From Verrucomicrobiales bacterium (GTDB lineage: Bacteria > Verrucomicrobiota > Verrucomicrobiia > Limisphaerales > UBA9464): 64,000 bases of DNA. The notes below the pieces were generated by a model. The model made no database searches. It was given only the letters and a program-made list of their open reading frames with translations, and was not told where the DNA came from. This document shows positions 1 to 7,674 of the stretch, piece after piece. The stretch's first letter is position 1, and each line of letters opens with the position of its first letter. The stretch covers positions 62,001 through 126,000 of the forward strand of contig JAIYBC010000033.1 in the NCBI GenBank assembly GCA_027488845.1, read 5' to 3'. The translations under genes and the position numbers were made by a program.

Positions 1-1428
1 CCCGACTGGTGCATCTCCCGCCAGCGTACCTGGGGCGTGCCGATCCCCGCGTTCTACGACGCCACCGGCGAACCGATCCTCAACGCCGCCATCGTCCGCA
101 AGGCCGCCGACCTCATCGAGAAGGACGGCTCCAATGTCTGGTTCTCCACCCCGGCCGCCGAACTCTGGGCCTTGTGCCGTCCCGAGGGCTGGACCGGACC
201 CGAAGCCGTCAACAGGGGCCAGGACACCCTCGACGTCTGGATCGACTCCGGTTCCTCCAGCCGTTCCGTCCTCCGACGCCGGAAGGAGCTCCTGCATCCC
301 GACGGCTCCTGGCAGGCCGATGTCTATCTCGAGGGCTCGGACCAGCACCGCGGTTGGTTCCAGTCCTCGCTGCTGCTCTCGCTCGCCGGAAACGGTTCCG
401 CGCCCTTCAAGACCGTGTTGACCCACGGCTTCATGGTCGACGAGGACCGCGAGAAGATCTCGAAGTCCAAGCAGGGCCAGGGCGGCTATCAGAAGCCCCA
501 GACCGCCGAGCGCTACATCAAGGACTACGGCTGCGACGTCGTGCGCCTCTGGGTCGCCTCGCAGGATTACCGCAGCGACATCGTCGTCAGCGAGGAACGC
601 CTGAAGAAGGTCGGCGAGACCTACCGCCTGATCCGCAACACGCTGCGCTACCAGCTTTCCAACCTCTACGACTTCGACCCGTCGACGCACTCGGTCGCTT
701 CCGGCGACCTCACCGGGCTGGACCGTTGGATCCTTTCCGAGTTCGCAGGACTCGAATCCGCCGTCGCCCAGGCCTACGAGTCCTACGAGTTCCACGTCGT
801 CTACCAGCTGGTCTCCCAGTTCTGCGCCGTCCAACTGAGCGCGCAGTACCACGACGTGGTGAAGGACCGTCTCTACACCGACCCGGCCGCGTCCGCCCGA
901 CGCCGCAGCACCCAGACCGCCCTGCACCACATGGTCTCGCGGCTCTGCCAGATGCTCGCACCGGTGCTCGCCTTCACCGCCGACGAGGCGTGGGAGTTCA
1001 TCCCGGGCACCGCCACCAAGTCCGTCCACCTCAGCCACTGGGTGCCCGCATCAGGAACCGCCGTCGCCGACGACGTCTGGAAGTCCCTGTTCGCGCTCCG
1101 TGAGAAGGTCCTGCCGGAACTGGAGAAGGCGCGTCAGGCGAAGCTCATCGGCAAGGGGCTCGACGCCGTCCTCGACGTCGGTGTCACCGCCGCCGAACAC
1201 GGCCGTGTCGCCGCAGAATCCGAGTCGCTCCGCGAACTCTGCAACGTGTCCGCGCTGTCCCTCATGGAGGCGGCCGAGCCGACCATCCGCGTCCGCGTGG
1301 CCTCCGAGACCGGCGCCCGGAAGTGCGAGCGCTGCTGGCACTGGGAGCCGAACGTCGGCGTCGAACCGGCCCATCCGACCCTCTGCGGCCGCTGCGCCGA
1401 GGCGGTGAAGCCGTTCGCGACGGCTTGA
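1..1428 (+). CDS. ileS: Isoleucyl-tRNA synthetase, C-terminal part (5' end outside window)
   Basis: Class I aminoacyl-tRNA synthetase that charges tRNA-Ile in the cytoplasm. The frame is open from base 1 and begins inside the catalytic domain with WCISRQRTWGVPIP, typical of IleRS. The KMSKS-type signature appears as KISKS (bases 454-468), preceded by the HGFMVDEDREK context. The anticodon-binding region follows, and the C-terminus has the zinc-binding pair CERC and CGRC (from base 1324) of the bacterial long-form IleRS. About 475 residues are visible, so roughly half the usual 900-950 is missing upstream. The gene converges with the deacetylase gene on the other strand, with 55 bp between them. 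No terminator is obvious in that gap. Confidence 0.96.
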   Translation, partial: PDWCISRQRTWGVPIPAFYDATGEPILNAAIVRKAADLIEKDGSNVWFSTPAAELWALCRPEGWTGPEAVNRGQDTLDVWIDSGSSSRSVLRRRKELLHPDGSWQADVYLEGSDQHRGWFQSSLLLSLAGNGSAPFKTVLTHGFMVDEDREKISKSKQGQGGYQKPQTAERYIKDYGCDVVRLWVASQDYRSDIVVSEERLKKVGETYRLIRNTLRYQLSNLYDFDPSTHSVASGDLTGLDRWILSEFAGLESAVAQAYESYEFHVVYQLVSQFCAVQLSAQYHDVVKDRLYTDPAASARRRSTQTALHHMVSRLCQMLAPVLAFTADEAWEFIPGTATKSVHLSHWVPASGTAVADDVWKSLFALREKVLPELEKARQAKLIGKGLDAVLDVGVTAAEHGRVAAESESLRELCNVSALSLMEAAEPTIRVRVASETGARKCERCWHWEPNVGVEPAHPTLCGRCAEAVKPFATA

Positions 1429-1483
1429 ACCGGTCCCGTTCGGATCGCCGCTGGGGAGTCCAATCCTTTCCCGCGGCCCCGGC

Positions 1484-2437
1484 TCACCTCCCCTTCCGAT
1501 CCTTGCGCTGGAGTTCCCGCAGGGGCCGCCAGCCGATCCGGATCACCTTTTCCCGCTCCAGGATCGCCCGGACCTCGGGATCGTTCGTGAAGGTCTCGAA
1601 CTCCTCCGAACGCGTCTTCCAGCTGTTGGTGATGGCCTTCAACTCGTCCGTCGGCTTCCCGGCGTGGATGTAGAGCTCGGTCACACCGGGCTTCAACGAG
1701 GCCAGCTTCCGCTTCCAGTAGCCGTTCGGGTCCTTCGGCATGTCCTTCAGGTCCTCGTAGACGAAGTCGTCGGGGAACACGATGCCCTTGGCGGCGAAGG
1801 CGGCCCGCTGCCCGCCGCCGCCGAACTTCTCCAGGGTCTCCTGCGAGGCCATCCGGACCGGCAGGTCGAACTCCACCGCGAGCTTCAGGTACTGCTCCAC
1901 GTAGGCGGGATTCAGCTGGAGCGTGCCCATGTGCGAGTCGAGGTGGGTCACGTCGACGCCGGCGTCGAGAGCCTTCCGGATCTGGGCACGCGACTCGATG
2001 TAGGCCTCCTCCGGCTTGGCCTTGGCGTACACCTGCGGCACCTCGTGCCACAGGTAGCCCTCGGGGTCGATGAGGCCGGGGACCTCGGTGCGCGGCGCGA
2101 CCGGGCCCCAGCGGTACACGCGCCACTCCGAAGTCTGCACCAGATGCAGCCCGAAATCCCGCTCCGGATGCGCCTTCGCATAGTTGGCGATCTCCAGGAA
2201 CCAGGGGCAGGGAACCATGATCGTCGAACTGGTCATCAGCCCCTTCTCCATCGCCTCGATCGTGGCGAGGTTGGCCGTGTGGCACATGCCGCTGTCGTCG
2301 CCGTTGATGATCAGGACGCGGGAACCGGCGGGATAGCCCAACCGCTCGACCAGGCTGGGTGCATCGGCGGCTTGGAGCCAGGCGGGCAGGCAGGCGACCA
2401 GGGACACCACGGCCCGGGTCCAGCGGGGAAACTTCAT
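1484..2437 (-). CDS. Secreted YdjC/ChbG-family carbohydrate deacetylase
   Basis: Predicted 317-residue deacetylase-fold enzyme of the YdjC/ChbG family, members of which remove acetyl groups from chito-oligosaccharides using a divalent metal. The N-terminus is a signal peptide (basic MKFPR, hydrophobic core, cleavage near ALQAADA), so export is expected, unlike cytoplasmic ChbG. Metal-site motifs are visible: NGDDSGMCH near residue 45 (tandem Asp) and HLDSHMGT near residue 167. FGLHLVQTSEW matches the family pattern around the first His. Secreted versions are frequent in Verrucomicrobia and Planctomycetes. The substrate cannot be read from sequence. It converges with ileS, and the gap to the upstream USP gene holds a strong hairpin. 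Confidence 0.85.
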   Translation of the reverse strand: MKFPRWTRAVVSLVACLPAWLQAADAPSLVERLGYPAGSRVLIINGDDSGMCHTANLATIEAMEKGLMTSSTIMVPCPWFLEIANYAKAHPERDFGLHLVQTSEWRVYRWGPVAPRTEVPGLIDPEGYLWHEVPQVYAKAKPEEAYIESRAQIRKALDAGVDVTHLDSHMGTLQLNPAYVEQYLKLAVEFDLPVRMASQETLEKFGGGGQRAAFAAKGIVFPDDFVYEDLKDMPKDPNGYWKRKLASLKPGVTELYIHAGKPTDELKAITNSWKTRSEEFETFTNDPEVRAILEREKVIRIGWRPLRELQRKDRKGR

Positions 2438-2508
2438 GGAAGAGACCTATCCGCGTCGGCCGGACCTTGCACCACGATTCTGGACGGGAAGCCGGCTCAA
2501 CATGGGAA

Positions 2509-2542
2509 GGCCGGATGCCACCCGTGAAGGCGGCATCCGGCC
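2509..2542 (-). terminator. Hairpin downstream of the USP operon
   Basis: Perfect 11-bp inverted repeat (GGCCGGATGCC at 2509-2519 and GGCATCCGGCC at 2532-2542) with a 12-nt loop, 38 bp beyond the stop of the minus-strand universal stress gene. There is no real U-tract (TTCCCATGTT follows), so it may stabilise the mRNA end rather than be a classical intrinsic terminator. Confidence 0.55.
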
Positions 2543-2579
2543 CCGTCCCCAACACCAGGCCGCCGGAGCGGCTCGGTGT

Positions 2580-3155
2580 TCAACCGACGAAATCCTTTTC
2601 TTCCGGCCGGACCACCAGCACGGGGCAGGCGGCGTGGCGGACGATCTTCTCGGCGACGCTTCCCATCAGCACGTGCTTGATGCCCGTGCGGCCATGGGTG
2701 GTGATGACGAGCAGGTCGACGCCGAGCTCGGTGACCGCGGCGGTGATCTCCTGCCAGGGTCGGCCGACACGGATCTCGATGCCCGAGCCCTTCGCGGAAT
2801 CGAGCCCCTCGGCGACCTTCTGCAGCCGGGTCTTGATGGCGGCGAGATGCTTCATCTCCTCCTCCGGGGACGGCGCCGGCACATAGCCGAACTCCGACGG
2901 CAACACGATCGGTTCCACGACATGGATCAACGTGATGGCCGCCCCGAAGGTCGCCGCGAAGGCGTCGGCGTACGCGATCGCCTTGCCGGAGGCGGTGGAG
3001 AAGTCGACCGGGACGAGGATCCGGGTCGGATGCAGCCGTGGGGCCTTCGGCTCAGGAAGCGGCGCGACGGCGGCCCGATGCCCGGTGGCGTCGGTGACGA
3101 CGACCTGGGCCTTGGAACGGCGGGGCGGGGAGGACTTGGAGGGATTCGTCTTCAT
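2580..3155 (-). CDS. Universal stress protein (UspA family)
   Basis: Cytoplasmic UspA-domain protein of 191 residues with a 45-residue basic, Pro-rich N-terminal extension before the domain (RILVPVDFSTASGKAIAYA). The C-terminal nucleotide-binding signature reads THGRTGIKHVLMGSVAEKIV. The last two glycines of the G-2x-G-9x-G(S/T) pattern are present but the first is Thr, so ATP binding is plausible but not assured. It ends in the usual CPVLVV strand. The ATG at 3155 was chosen because the frame further upstream overlaps the preceding CBM-like gene. The gap to that gene is 17 bp, indicating co-transcription. USP genes commonly respond to stationary phase or oxygen stress. No specific partner is evident apart from the neighbour. 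Confidence 0.92.
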   Translation of the reverse strand: MKTNPSKSSPPRRSKAQVVVTDATGHRAAVAPLPEPKAPRLHPTRILVPVDFSTASGKAIAYADAFAATFGAAITLIHVVEPIVLPSEFGYVPAPSPEEEMKHLAAIKTRLQKVAEGLDSAKGSGIEIRVGRPWQEITAAVTELGVDLLVITTHGRTGIKHVLMGSVAEKIVRHAACPVLVVRPEEKDFVG

Positions 3156-3172
3156 GTCGGGTCTTTCGGTTT

Positions 3173-3499
3173 TCAATCCACCTTCACACAGCAGTTGATG
3201 CCGCCGAAGGGGTTTGGGGTGGTGACGGCGGCGCCGGGATCGGAAAGCCAGCGGCCATCCACGACGAACAGGTACTCGTGCACCCCGGGCGGCAGGAGGA
3301 TCTCCTTGGCCCAACGGCCGTACCCCATCGGAACCATCGGCGTCGCCGAGGGATGCCAGCCGTTGAAGCTGCCGGCGAGGCACACCTCCGCGACATCGTC
3401 GGCATGGAACTCGAAGTGGACGCGACGCAAGACGGGAGCCTCGGCCGGCGGCGAGGCCGGAACCTTGGACTTCTTGGGCTTGCTGGAGCGGGGCTTCAT
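3173..3499 (-). CDS. Stand-alone glycogen-binding (CBM48/AMPK1-CBM-like) domain protein
   Basis: Small 108-residue cytoplasmic protein: a basic N-terminal tail (MKPRSSKPKKSK) followed by one beta-sandwich domain of the isoamylase-N/AMPK-beta glycogen-binding type. Diagnostic stretches are VCLAGSFNGWHP, YGRWAKEILLPPG and HEYLFVVDGRW, which carry the conserved aromatic sugar-contact positions. There is no catalytic domain. It lies 17 bp upstream of the USP gene and is probably the first gene of a two-gene operon. An AAAGG stretch about 8 bp before the ATG can act as a ribosome binding site. In the family such domains tether enzymes to glycogen; here a link between carbohydrate stores and the USP is inference only. 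Confidence 0.85.
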   Translation of the reverse strand: MKPRSSKPKKSKVPASPPAEAPVLRRVHFEFHADDVAEVCLAGSFNGWHPSATPMVPMGYGRWAKEILLPPGVHEYLFVVDGRWLSDPGAAVTTPNPFGGINCCVKVD

Positions 3500-3705
3500 G
3501 ACGGGCCTTTCTTCGCCTCCATGACTAGATCCGACCCGTTCCACGCGCTTTCCGGTTCTTGGCCGGCTACCCACGGATCTTGGCGGAAGCCACGGCAAGA
3601 AACGGGGCTCCACAGCCAAGCCCCGGCGAGCCGGGCCGCTTCCGTGAGGGGAGAGTCGGTGTGGAATCCGGCAAAGGGCCGGACGCAGGCGAAGGAACGA
3701 CTCCC

Positions 3706-3990
3706 ATGATCCCGAAATACAAGGTCGGCTTCGACGTGGACCCGCATGGTCGGGCACCGGCATCGCACTTCAGCACCGACGACCCGGTGACCTGCATCCA
3801 GTTCCTCGCCGACCTCCTGGAGCGGAAGGTCCACCTGCGGGAGATCCTGCACGAAGGGGTGGCGCTCGAACGGAAGGAGTTCGACGCGCTGATCCATTCG
3901 GCCGCGCTCCAGCTGACCTCGCGCCACGTCTGCGCCTCGCTCAAGATCAGCACCGAAGAGGCCCACGTCCGATTCGGCCTGCCCGCCTGA
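3706..3990 (+). CDS. Conserved small protein of unknown function
   Basis: Predicted 94-residue soluble protein that I do not recognise. It starts MIPKYKVGFDVDPHGRAP and ends with an alpha-helical region rich in charged residues (LADLLERKVHLREILHEG). There is no signal peptide, membrane segment or metal motif. The ATG at 3706 is preceded by GAAGGA at a good distance, which decides this start over the longer open frame. It is divergent from the CBM-like/USP pair (206 bp apart), so the three genes may share a control region. Codon use matches the neighbours. Confidence 0.7.
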   Translation: MIPKYKVGFDVDPHGRAPASHFSTDDPVTCIQFLADLLERKVHLREILHEGVALERKEFDALIHSAALQLTSRHVCASLKISTEEAHVRFGLPA

Positions 3991-4183
3991 GCCCACCGTT
4001 CCGCTGGAGCGGGGAAGAACCGCACGCAATGGCGACGGGACGCGCTCGGCCGACGCCGGGCATCCGGACCGATGGCAGCGGAAGCCCCGCACCTCGGGTG
4101 CGGGGCCACACCGCATTCCGCCACCTCGTTCGTCGCGGCGTTGATGCGCGGGGATCGGAGGGTACAAGCTGTCGCGGGAAGAC

Positions 4184-5914
4184 ATGCACCACCTGCTCCG
4201 CGACATCTCGGTCTGCATCGGCACCGCCTGGCTGCTCGGGGTCCTCGCCCAGCTGATACGCCAACCCGCCATCCTGGCCTATCTCGTCGGCGGATTCGTG
4301 ATTGGTCCGTCCGCATTGCGTTGGGTCACCGACGCGGAGTCGATCGCCACCATCTCGGAGCTGGGGCTGATCTTCCTGCTCTTCATGATCGGCCTCGAGA
4401 TCGACCTGAAGAAGATCGTCTCGGCGGGACGCTCGATCACCGTCACCGCCGCCTCGCAGATCGTGGGTGGCACCCTGCTCGGGGTGCTGGTGTTCCGCCT
4501 GATCGGGTTGCCATTGGGGAAGGATGGCTGGGACGCCCTCTACCTCGCGATCGCGGCCGCGATGAGCAGCACGGTGGTGATCGTGAAGATCCTCTACGAC
4601 AAGCGGGAGCTGGATACGCTTCCGGGTCGGATCACCCTCGGCATCCTCGTCCTCCAGGACCTCTTCGCGATCCTGTTCCTCGCCATCCAGCCGAACCTCG
4701 ACCGCCTCGAGGCGACGGTGCTCCTGCTCTCGCTCGGTCGGGTGCTGGCCCTGGTCGCGATCGCCCTGCTGGCCAGCCGCTACCTCCTGCCGACGATCTT
4801 CCGGCGCGTCGCGCGGCTTCCCGAACTGGTGCTCGTCGGCGCCATCGCCTGGTGCTTCCTCGTGGGTGAACTCGCCGAACGCCTCCACCTTTCCCGGGAG
4901 ATGGGCGCCCTGGTCGCCGGCGTGACCCTCGCCACCTTCCCCTACGCGCTCGACGTCACCGCCAAGGTCACCGGACTGCGGGACTTCTTCGTCACCCTGT
5001 TCTTCGTCGGCCTCGGCATGAAGATCCCGGTGCCCACCACCTCCCTCGTCGCGGCCGGGGCCGCCTACTCGGTCTTCGTGGTCGCCAGCCGGCTCCTTTC
5101 GACGGCGATCCCGCTCCACCGCATGAAGCAGGGGCTCCGCACCAGCCTCCTGCCGGCGATCAACCTCTGCCAGATCAGCGAGTTCTCCCTCGTGGTCCTC
5201 GAGCTGGGGGTGAAGTCGAAGCACATCCAGGAAGGCACCGCCGGCCTCGCCTCGCTCGCGTTCGTGCTCCTCGCCGTGGGATCCACCTTCGCCATGACCC
5301 GCTCGGACGGCATCGTGCGCTGGACCATCCCGTTCCTGAAGCGCCGCGGCGTCGAGGACCTCGACACGTTGAAGCGCTCGGAACTCGACCAGGCCGCGCA
5401 CGGACACGGACACGGCTCGAAGATCCTGCTCCTCGGATTCTTCCGCACCGCGAGTTCGCTGCTCGCCGAGCTGGAACGCCACGCGCCCGACCTCCTCCCG
5501 CAGGTCGGCGTCGTGGACTTCAACCCCGATGTCCACGCCGAACTCCGCCGCCGTGGCGTGCGGGTCATCTACGGCGACATCAGCCAGCGGGACACCCTCG
5601 TCCATGCCGGACTCGAATCCGCCGAGGTGCTCGTCTGCACCATCCCGGATTCGCTGATCAAGGGCATCACCAACGAGAAGCTCGTCCGCCAGCTGCGCGA
5701 GCTGAACCCGAAGGCGAGGATCATCGCTCCCGCGGAGGAGCTGCGCTCGGTGAAGGCGCTCTATGCGGCCGGTGCGGACTTCGTGACGGTCGCCCGGCTC
5801 CGCGAGGCGTCCGGCCTCTGCGAGGCGGTCCGCGCCGCCGACGAGAACCTGCTCGAGTCCCTCCGGGCCACCCAGGAGGCCCTGCTCGAAGGCCGCCGCG
5901 AGGTGCTACCCTGA
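4184..5914 (+). CDS. KefB/YbaL-type monovalent cation:proton antiporter with RCK domain
   Basis: Inner-membrane CPA2-family antiporter of 576 residues. The first 380 or so residues carry about 12 hydrophobic segments of the Na+/H+ exchanger fold (LAYLVGGFVIGPSALR, GLIFLLFMIGLEIDLK, AMSSTVVIVKILYD). After a His/Gly linker (HGHGHG near 405) comes a TrkA-N/RCK-like Rossmann domain to about 525. Its nucleotide loop reads GFFRTASS rather than the usual GxGxxG, although the acidic residue closing strand 2 (VVDFNPD) is kept. Likely role: K+ or Na+ efflux coupled to H+ entry for pH or osmotic control. The upstream gap is 193 bp; an inositol-phosphatase-family gene follows 52 bp downstream. Confidence 0.9.
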   Translation: MHHLLRDISVCIGTAWLLGVLAQLIRQPAILAYLVGGFVIGPSALRWVTDAESIATISELGLIFLLFMIGLEIDLKKIVSAGRSITVTAASQIVGGTLLGVLVFRLIGLPLGKDGWDALYLAIAAAMSSTVVIVKILYDKRELDTLPGRITLGILVLQDLFAILFLAIQPNLDRLEATVLLLSLGRVLALVAIALLASRYLLPTIFRRVARLPELVLVGAIAWCFLVGELAERLHLSREMGALVAGVTLATFPYALDVTAKVTGLRDFFVTLFFVGLGMKIPVPTTSLVAAGAAYSVFVVASRLLSTAIPLHRMKQGLRTSLLPAINLCQISEFSLVVLELGVKSKHIQEGTAGLASLAFVLLAVGSTFAMTRSDGIVRWTIPFLKRRGVEDLDTLKRSELDQAAHGHGHGSKILLLGFFRTASSLLAELERHAPDLLPQVGVVDFNPDVHAELRRRGVRVIYGDISQRDTLVHAGLESAEVLVCTIPDSLIKGITNEKLVRQLRELNPKARIIAPAEELRSVKALYAAGADFVTVARLREASGLCEAVRAADENLLESLRATQEALLEGRREVLP

Positions 5915-5966
5915 TCCCCGGCACGGCCGAACCGATTTCCGACATCCCGACATCCCGAATCCCGCC

Positions 5967-6764
5967 ATGCCCGCATTGCCCCTGAACCGGATCCTCGACG
6001 CCGCCACCGAAGCCGCCCGTGAGGCCGGAACGCTCATGAAGGCGAACCTCCGGAAGACCAAGCGGGTCAACGAGGCCAACCAGCATGACATCAAGCTGGA
6101 ACTGGACGTCCGCTGCCAACGGCTCATCACCCGCAGCCTCGCCGCCGCGTTTCCCGGGATACCGGTCCTGGGGGAGGAGGGCATCGACAAGGCCGCCGAG
6201 GCCGCGGAGGCGCGCTGGGTCGTCGATCCGATCGACGGCACCGTGAACTTCGCCTACGGCATTCCCCACGCCGCCGTGAGCATCGCCCTCGAGGTGCGGG
6301 CCAAGACGGGGCGGCGCGCTTTCCAATCCGTGGTGGGCGTCGTCTACGACCCGTTCATGGACGAGCTCTGGACCGCCATCCGCGGCCGGCCGGCCAAGCT
6401 CAACGGCCGACGCATCCGCGTGAGCACCCGGTCACGCGTCGACGAGGCGGTGGTTTCGCTCGGCTTCGCCAAGAGCGGGCAGAGCCTGGAGGTCGTCCGG
6501 GCCGACTTCGCGGACCTCACCCACCGCGTCCGGAAGCTGCGCATCATGGGCTCGGCCGCGCTTGCGCTGGTGTACGTCGCGGATGGCCGCTTCGACGCCT
6601 ACGTCGAGGCCGGCGTCCGGCTCTGGGACATCGCCGCCGGCGGACTCATCGTCGAATGCGCCGGCGGGGAGTTCTGGAACCGCCAACTCGAGGGCGAACA
6701 CCGCTATGGACTCGTCGCCAGCAACGGGCTGCTCCGCCGGAAGCTGGCCCGGAAGACCCCGTGA
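5967..6764 (+). CDS. Inositol monophosphatase family protein
   Basis: Mg2+-dependent phosphatase of 265 residues, the usual family length. The metal-binding motifs are intact: GEEG (Glu70/Glu71), DPIDGT (Asp87-Thr92) and WDIAAGG (Asp near 220). It is cytoplasmic with no signal peptide. Possible substrates in this superfamily include inositol-1-phosphate, histidinol phosphate and 3'-phosphoadenosine 5'-phosphate, and the sequence does not discriminate between them. It follows the antiporter by 52 bp with a short degenerate repeat in the gap, so co-transcription is possible. It converges with the TIGR02466 gene. Confidence 0.93.
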   Translation: MPALPLNRILDAATEAAREAGTLMKANLRKTKRVNEANQHDIKLELDVRCQRLITRSLAAAFPGIPVLGEEGIDKAAEAAEARWVVDPIDGTVNFAYGIPHAAVSIALEVRAKTGRRAFQSVVGVVYDPFMDELWTAIRGRPAKLNGRRIRVSTRSRVDEAVVSLGFAKSGQSLEVVRADFADLTHRVRKLRIMGSAALALVYVADGRFDAYVEAGVRLWDIAAGGLIVECAGGEFWNRQLEGEHRYGLVASNGLLRRKLARKTP

Positions 6765-6796
6765 GGAACCGCAGGGATTCTCGATTCCAGATTGCT

Positions 6797-6862
6797 GACT
6801 CGGGATTGCTTCGTCACCGGTCACCGAGTCGATCTTTCCGCCCCAAGCACGGGAGACCGTGC
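6797..6862. terminator. Hairpins between convergent genes
   Basis: Two inverted repeats in the 180-bp convergent gap: GACTCGG (6797-6803) with CCGAGTC (6824-6830), and GCACGG/CCGTGC around a GAGA tetraloop (6847-6862). Neither has a convincing U-tract. They could serve either gene as a terminator. Confidence 0.4.
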
Positions 6863-6944
6863 ATGAAGCCTGCCCGAGAGACTCCGCAACCGCATGACGA
6901 CCGTGATCGGGAATCCCGAATCGGGAATCACCACCAGATAGGCC

Positions 6945-7574
6945 TCAGGCCCACTCGTAGTTGAAGCTGATGCTGATCCGCTCCGACTTCACCGGGTTCG
7001 CCGGCACCTCGTGTCGGAGCCAGCTCTCGAAGAGCGTGACGTTGCCCGCCACCGCCGGGTAGGTGACGAACGGACGGTTCTCCGGGCGGACGCCCTCCGA
7101 CCGAGGCGGCGCGGCCATCAACGCGGCAAGGCGCGGATCCTCGAACTTCAGCCCCGCACAGCCCTTCGGCGTCGCGACGTAGTAGGTCCCGCTGACCACG
7201 GAGTTCGGATGCAGATGCAGGCTGTGGGTCACGCCATGGGGCATGATGTTGATCCAGCAGTCGGTCATGCGCAGCCGACGGCCACCGAGGTCCCAGTCGA
7301 GCGCCTTCGAATAGGCGCGGACGTGCCGGTCCACCTGCTTCTCCAGTTCCATGAACGTCGAGGACACGGTGTGGACGCGGTCGATCGAACCGTAGGACGT
7401 GTAGCCTCCGGGATAGTTCTTGGCCGACCACTTCCGTCCCGCGTCGTCGAAGTCGCGGAACTGGTGGCACTCCTTGAGCAGTTCGCGGTTGAAGGCGGCG
7501 CCGTTGGGACGGAGACGCGACGTGTAGATGTACGTGGGAAACCACGTCTGGATCCGTTTCACGGCGAAAAGCAT
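6945..7574 (-). CDS. TIGR02466 family putative 2OG-Fe(II) oxygenase
   Basis: Predicted cytoplasmic protein of 209 residues resembling TIGR02466, a family assigned to the 2-oxoglutarate/Fe(II) oxygenase superfamily. It begins IQTWFPTYIYTS as in the family. The candidate metal and cosubstrate residues are the His cluster SLHLHPNSVVSGTYYV (His120, His122), a distal His188 (SWLRHEVPAN) and Arg199 (SERISISFNY), which ends the usual double-stranded beta-helix. The substrate is unknown. The start at 7574 leaves 100 bp to the divergent DUF1549 gene. An Asp in the classical HxD position is not seen; the pattern here is HxH. Confidence 0.8.
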   Translation of the reverse strand: MLFAVKRIQTWFPTYIYTSRLRPNGAAFNRELLKECHQFRDFDDAGRKWSAKNYPGGYTSYGSIDRVHTVSSTFMELEKQVDRHVRAYSKALDWDLGGRRLRMTDCWINIMPHGVTHSLHLHPNSVVSGTYYVATPKGCAGLKFEDPRLAALMAAPPRSEGVRPENRPFVTYPAVAGNVTLFESWLRHEVPANPVKSERISISFNYEWA

Positions 7575-7674
7575 GCCCGGCCGCCAGGTCCCGGGGCGAG
7601 CCCCGACGATCTCGGGCGCCACGTCCGAATCGCCCCAGCCCCTCCGAGCGGAACCGCACGAGCCTCCCTTCGGC

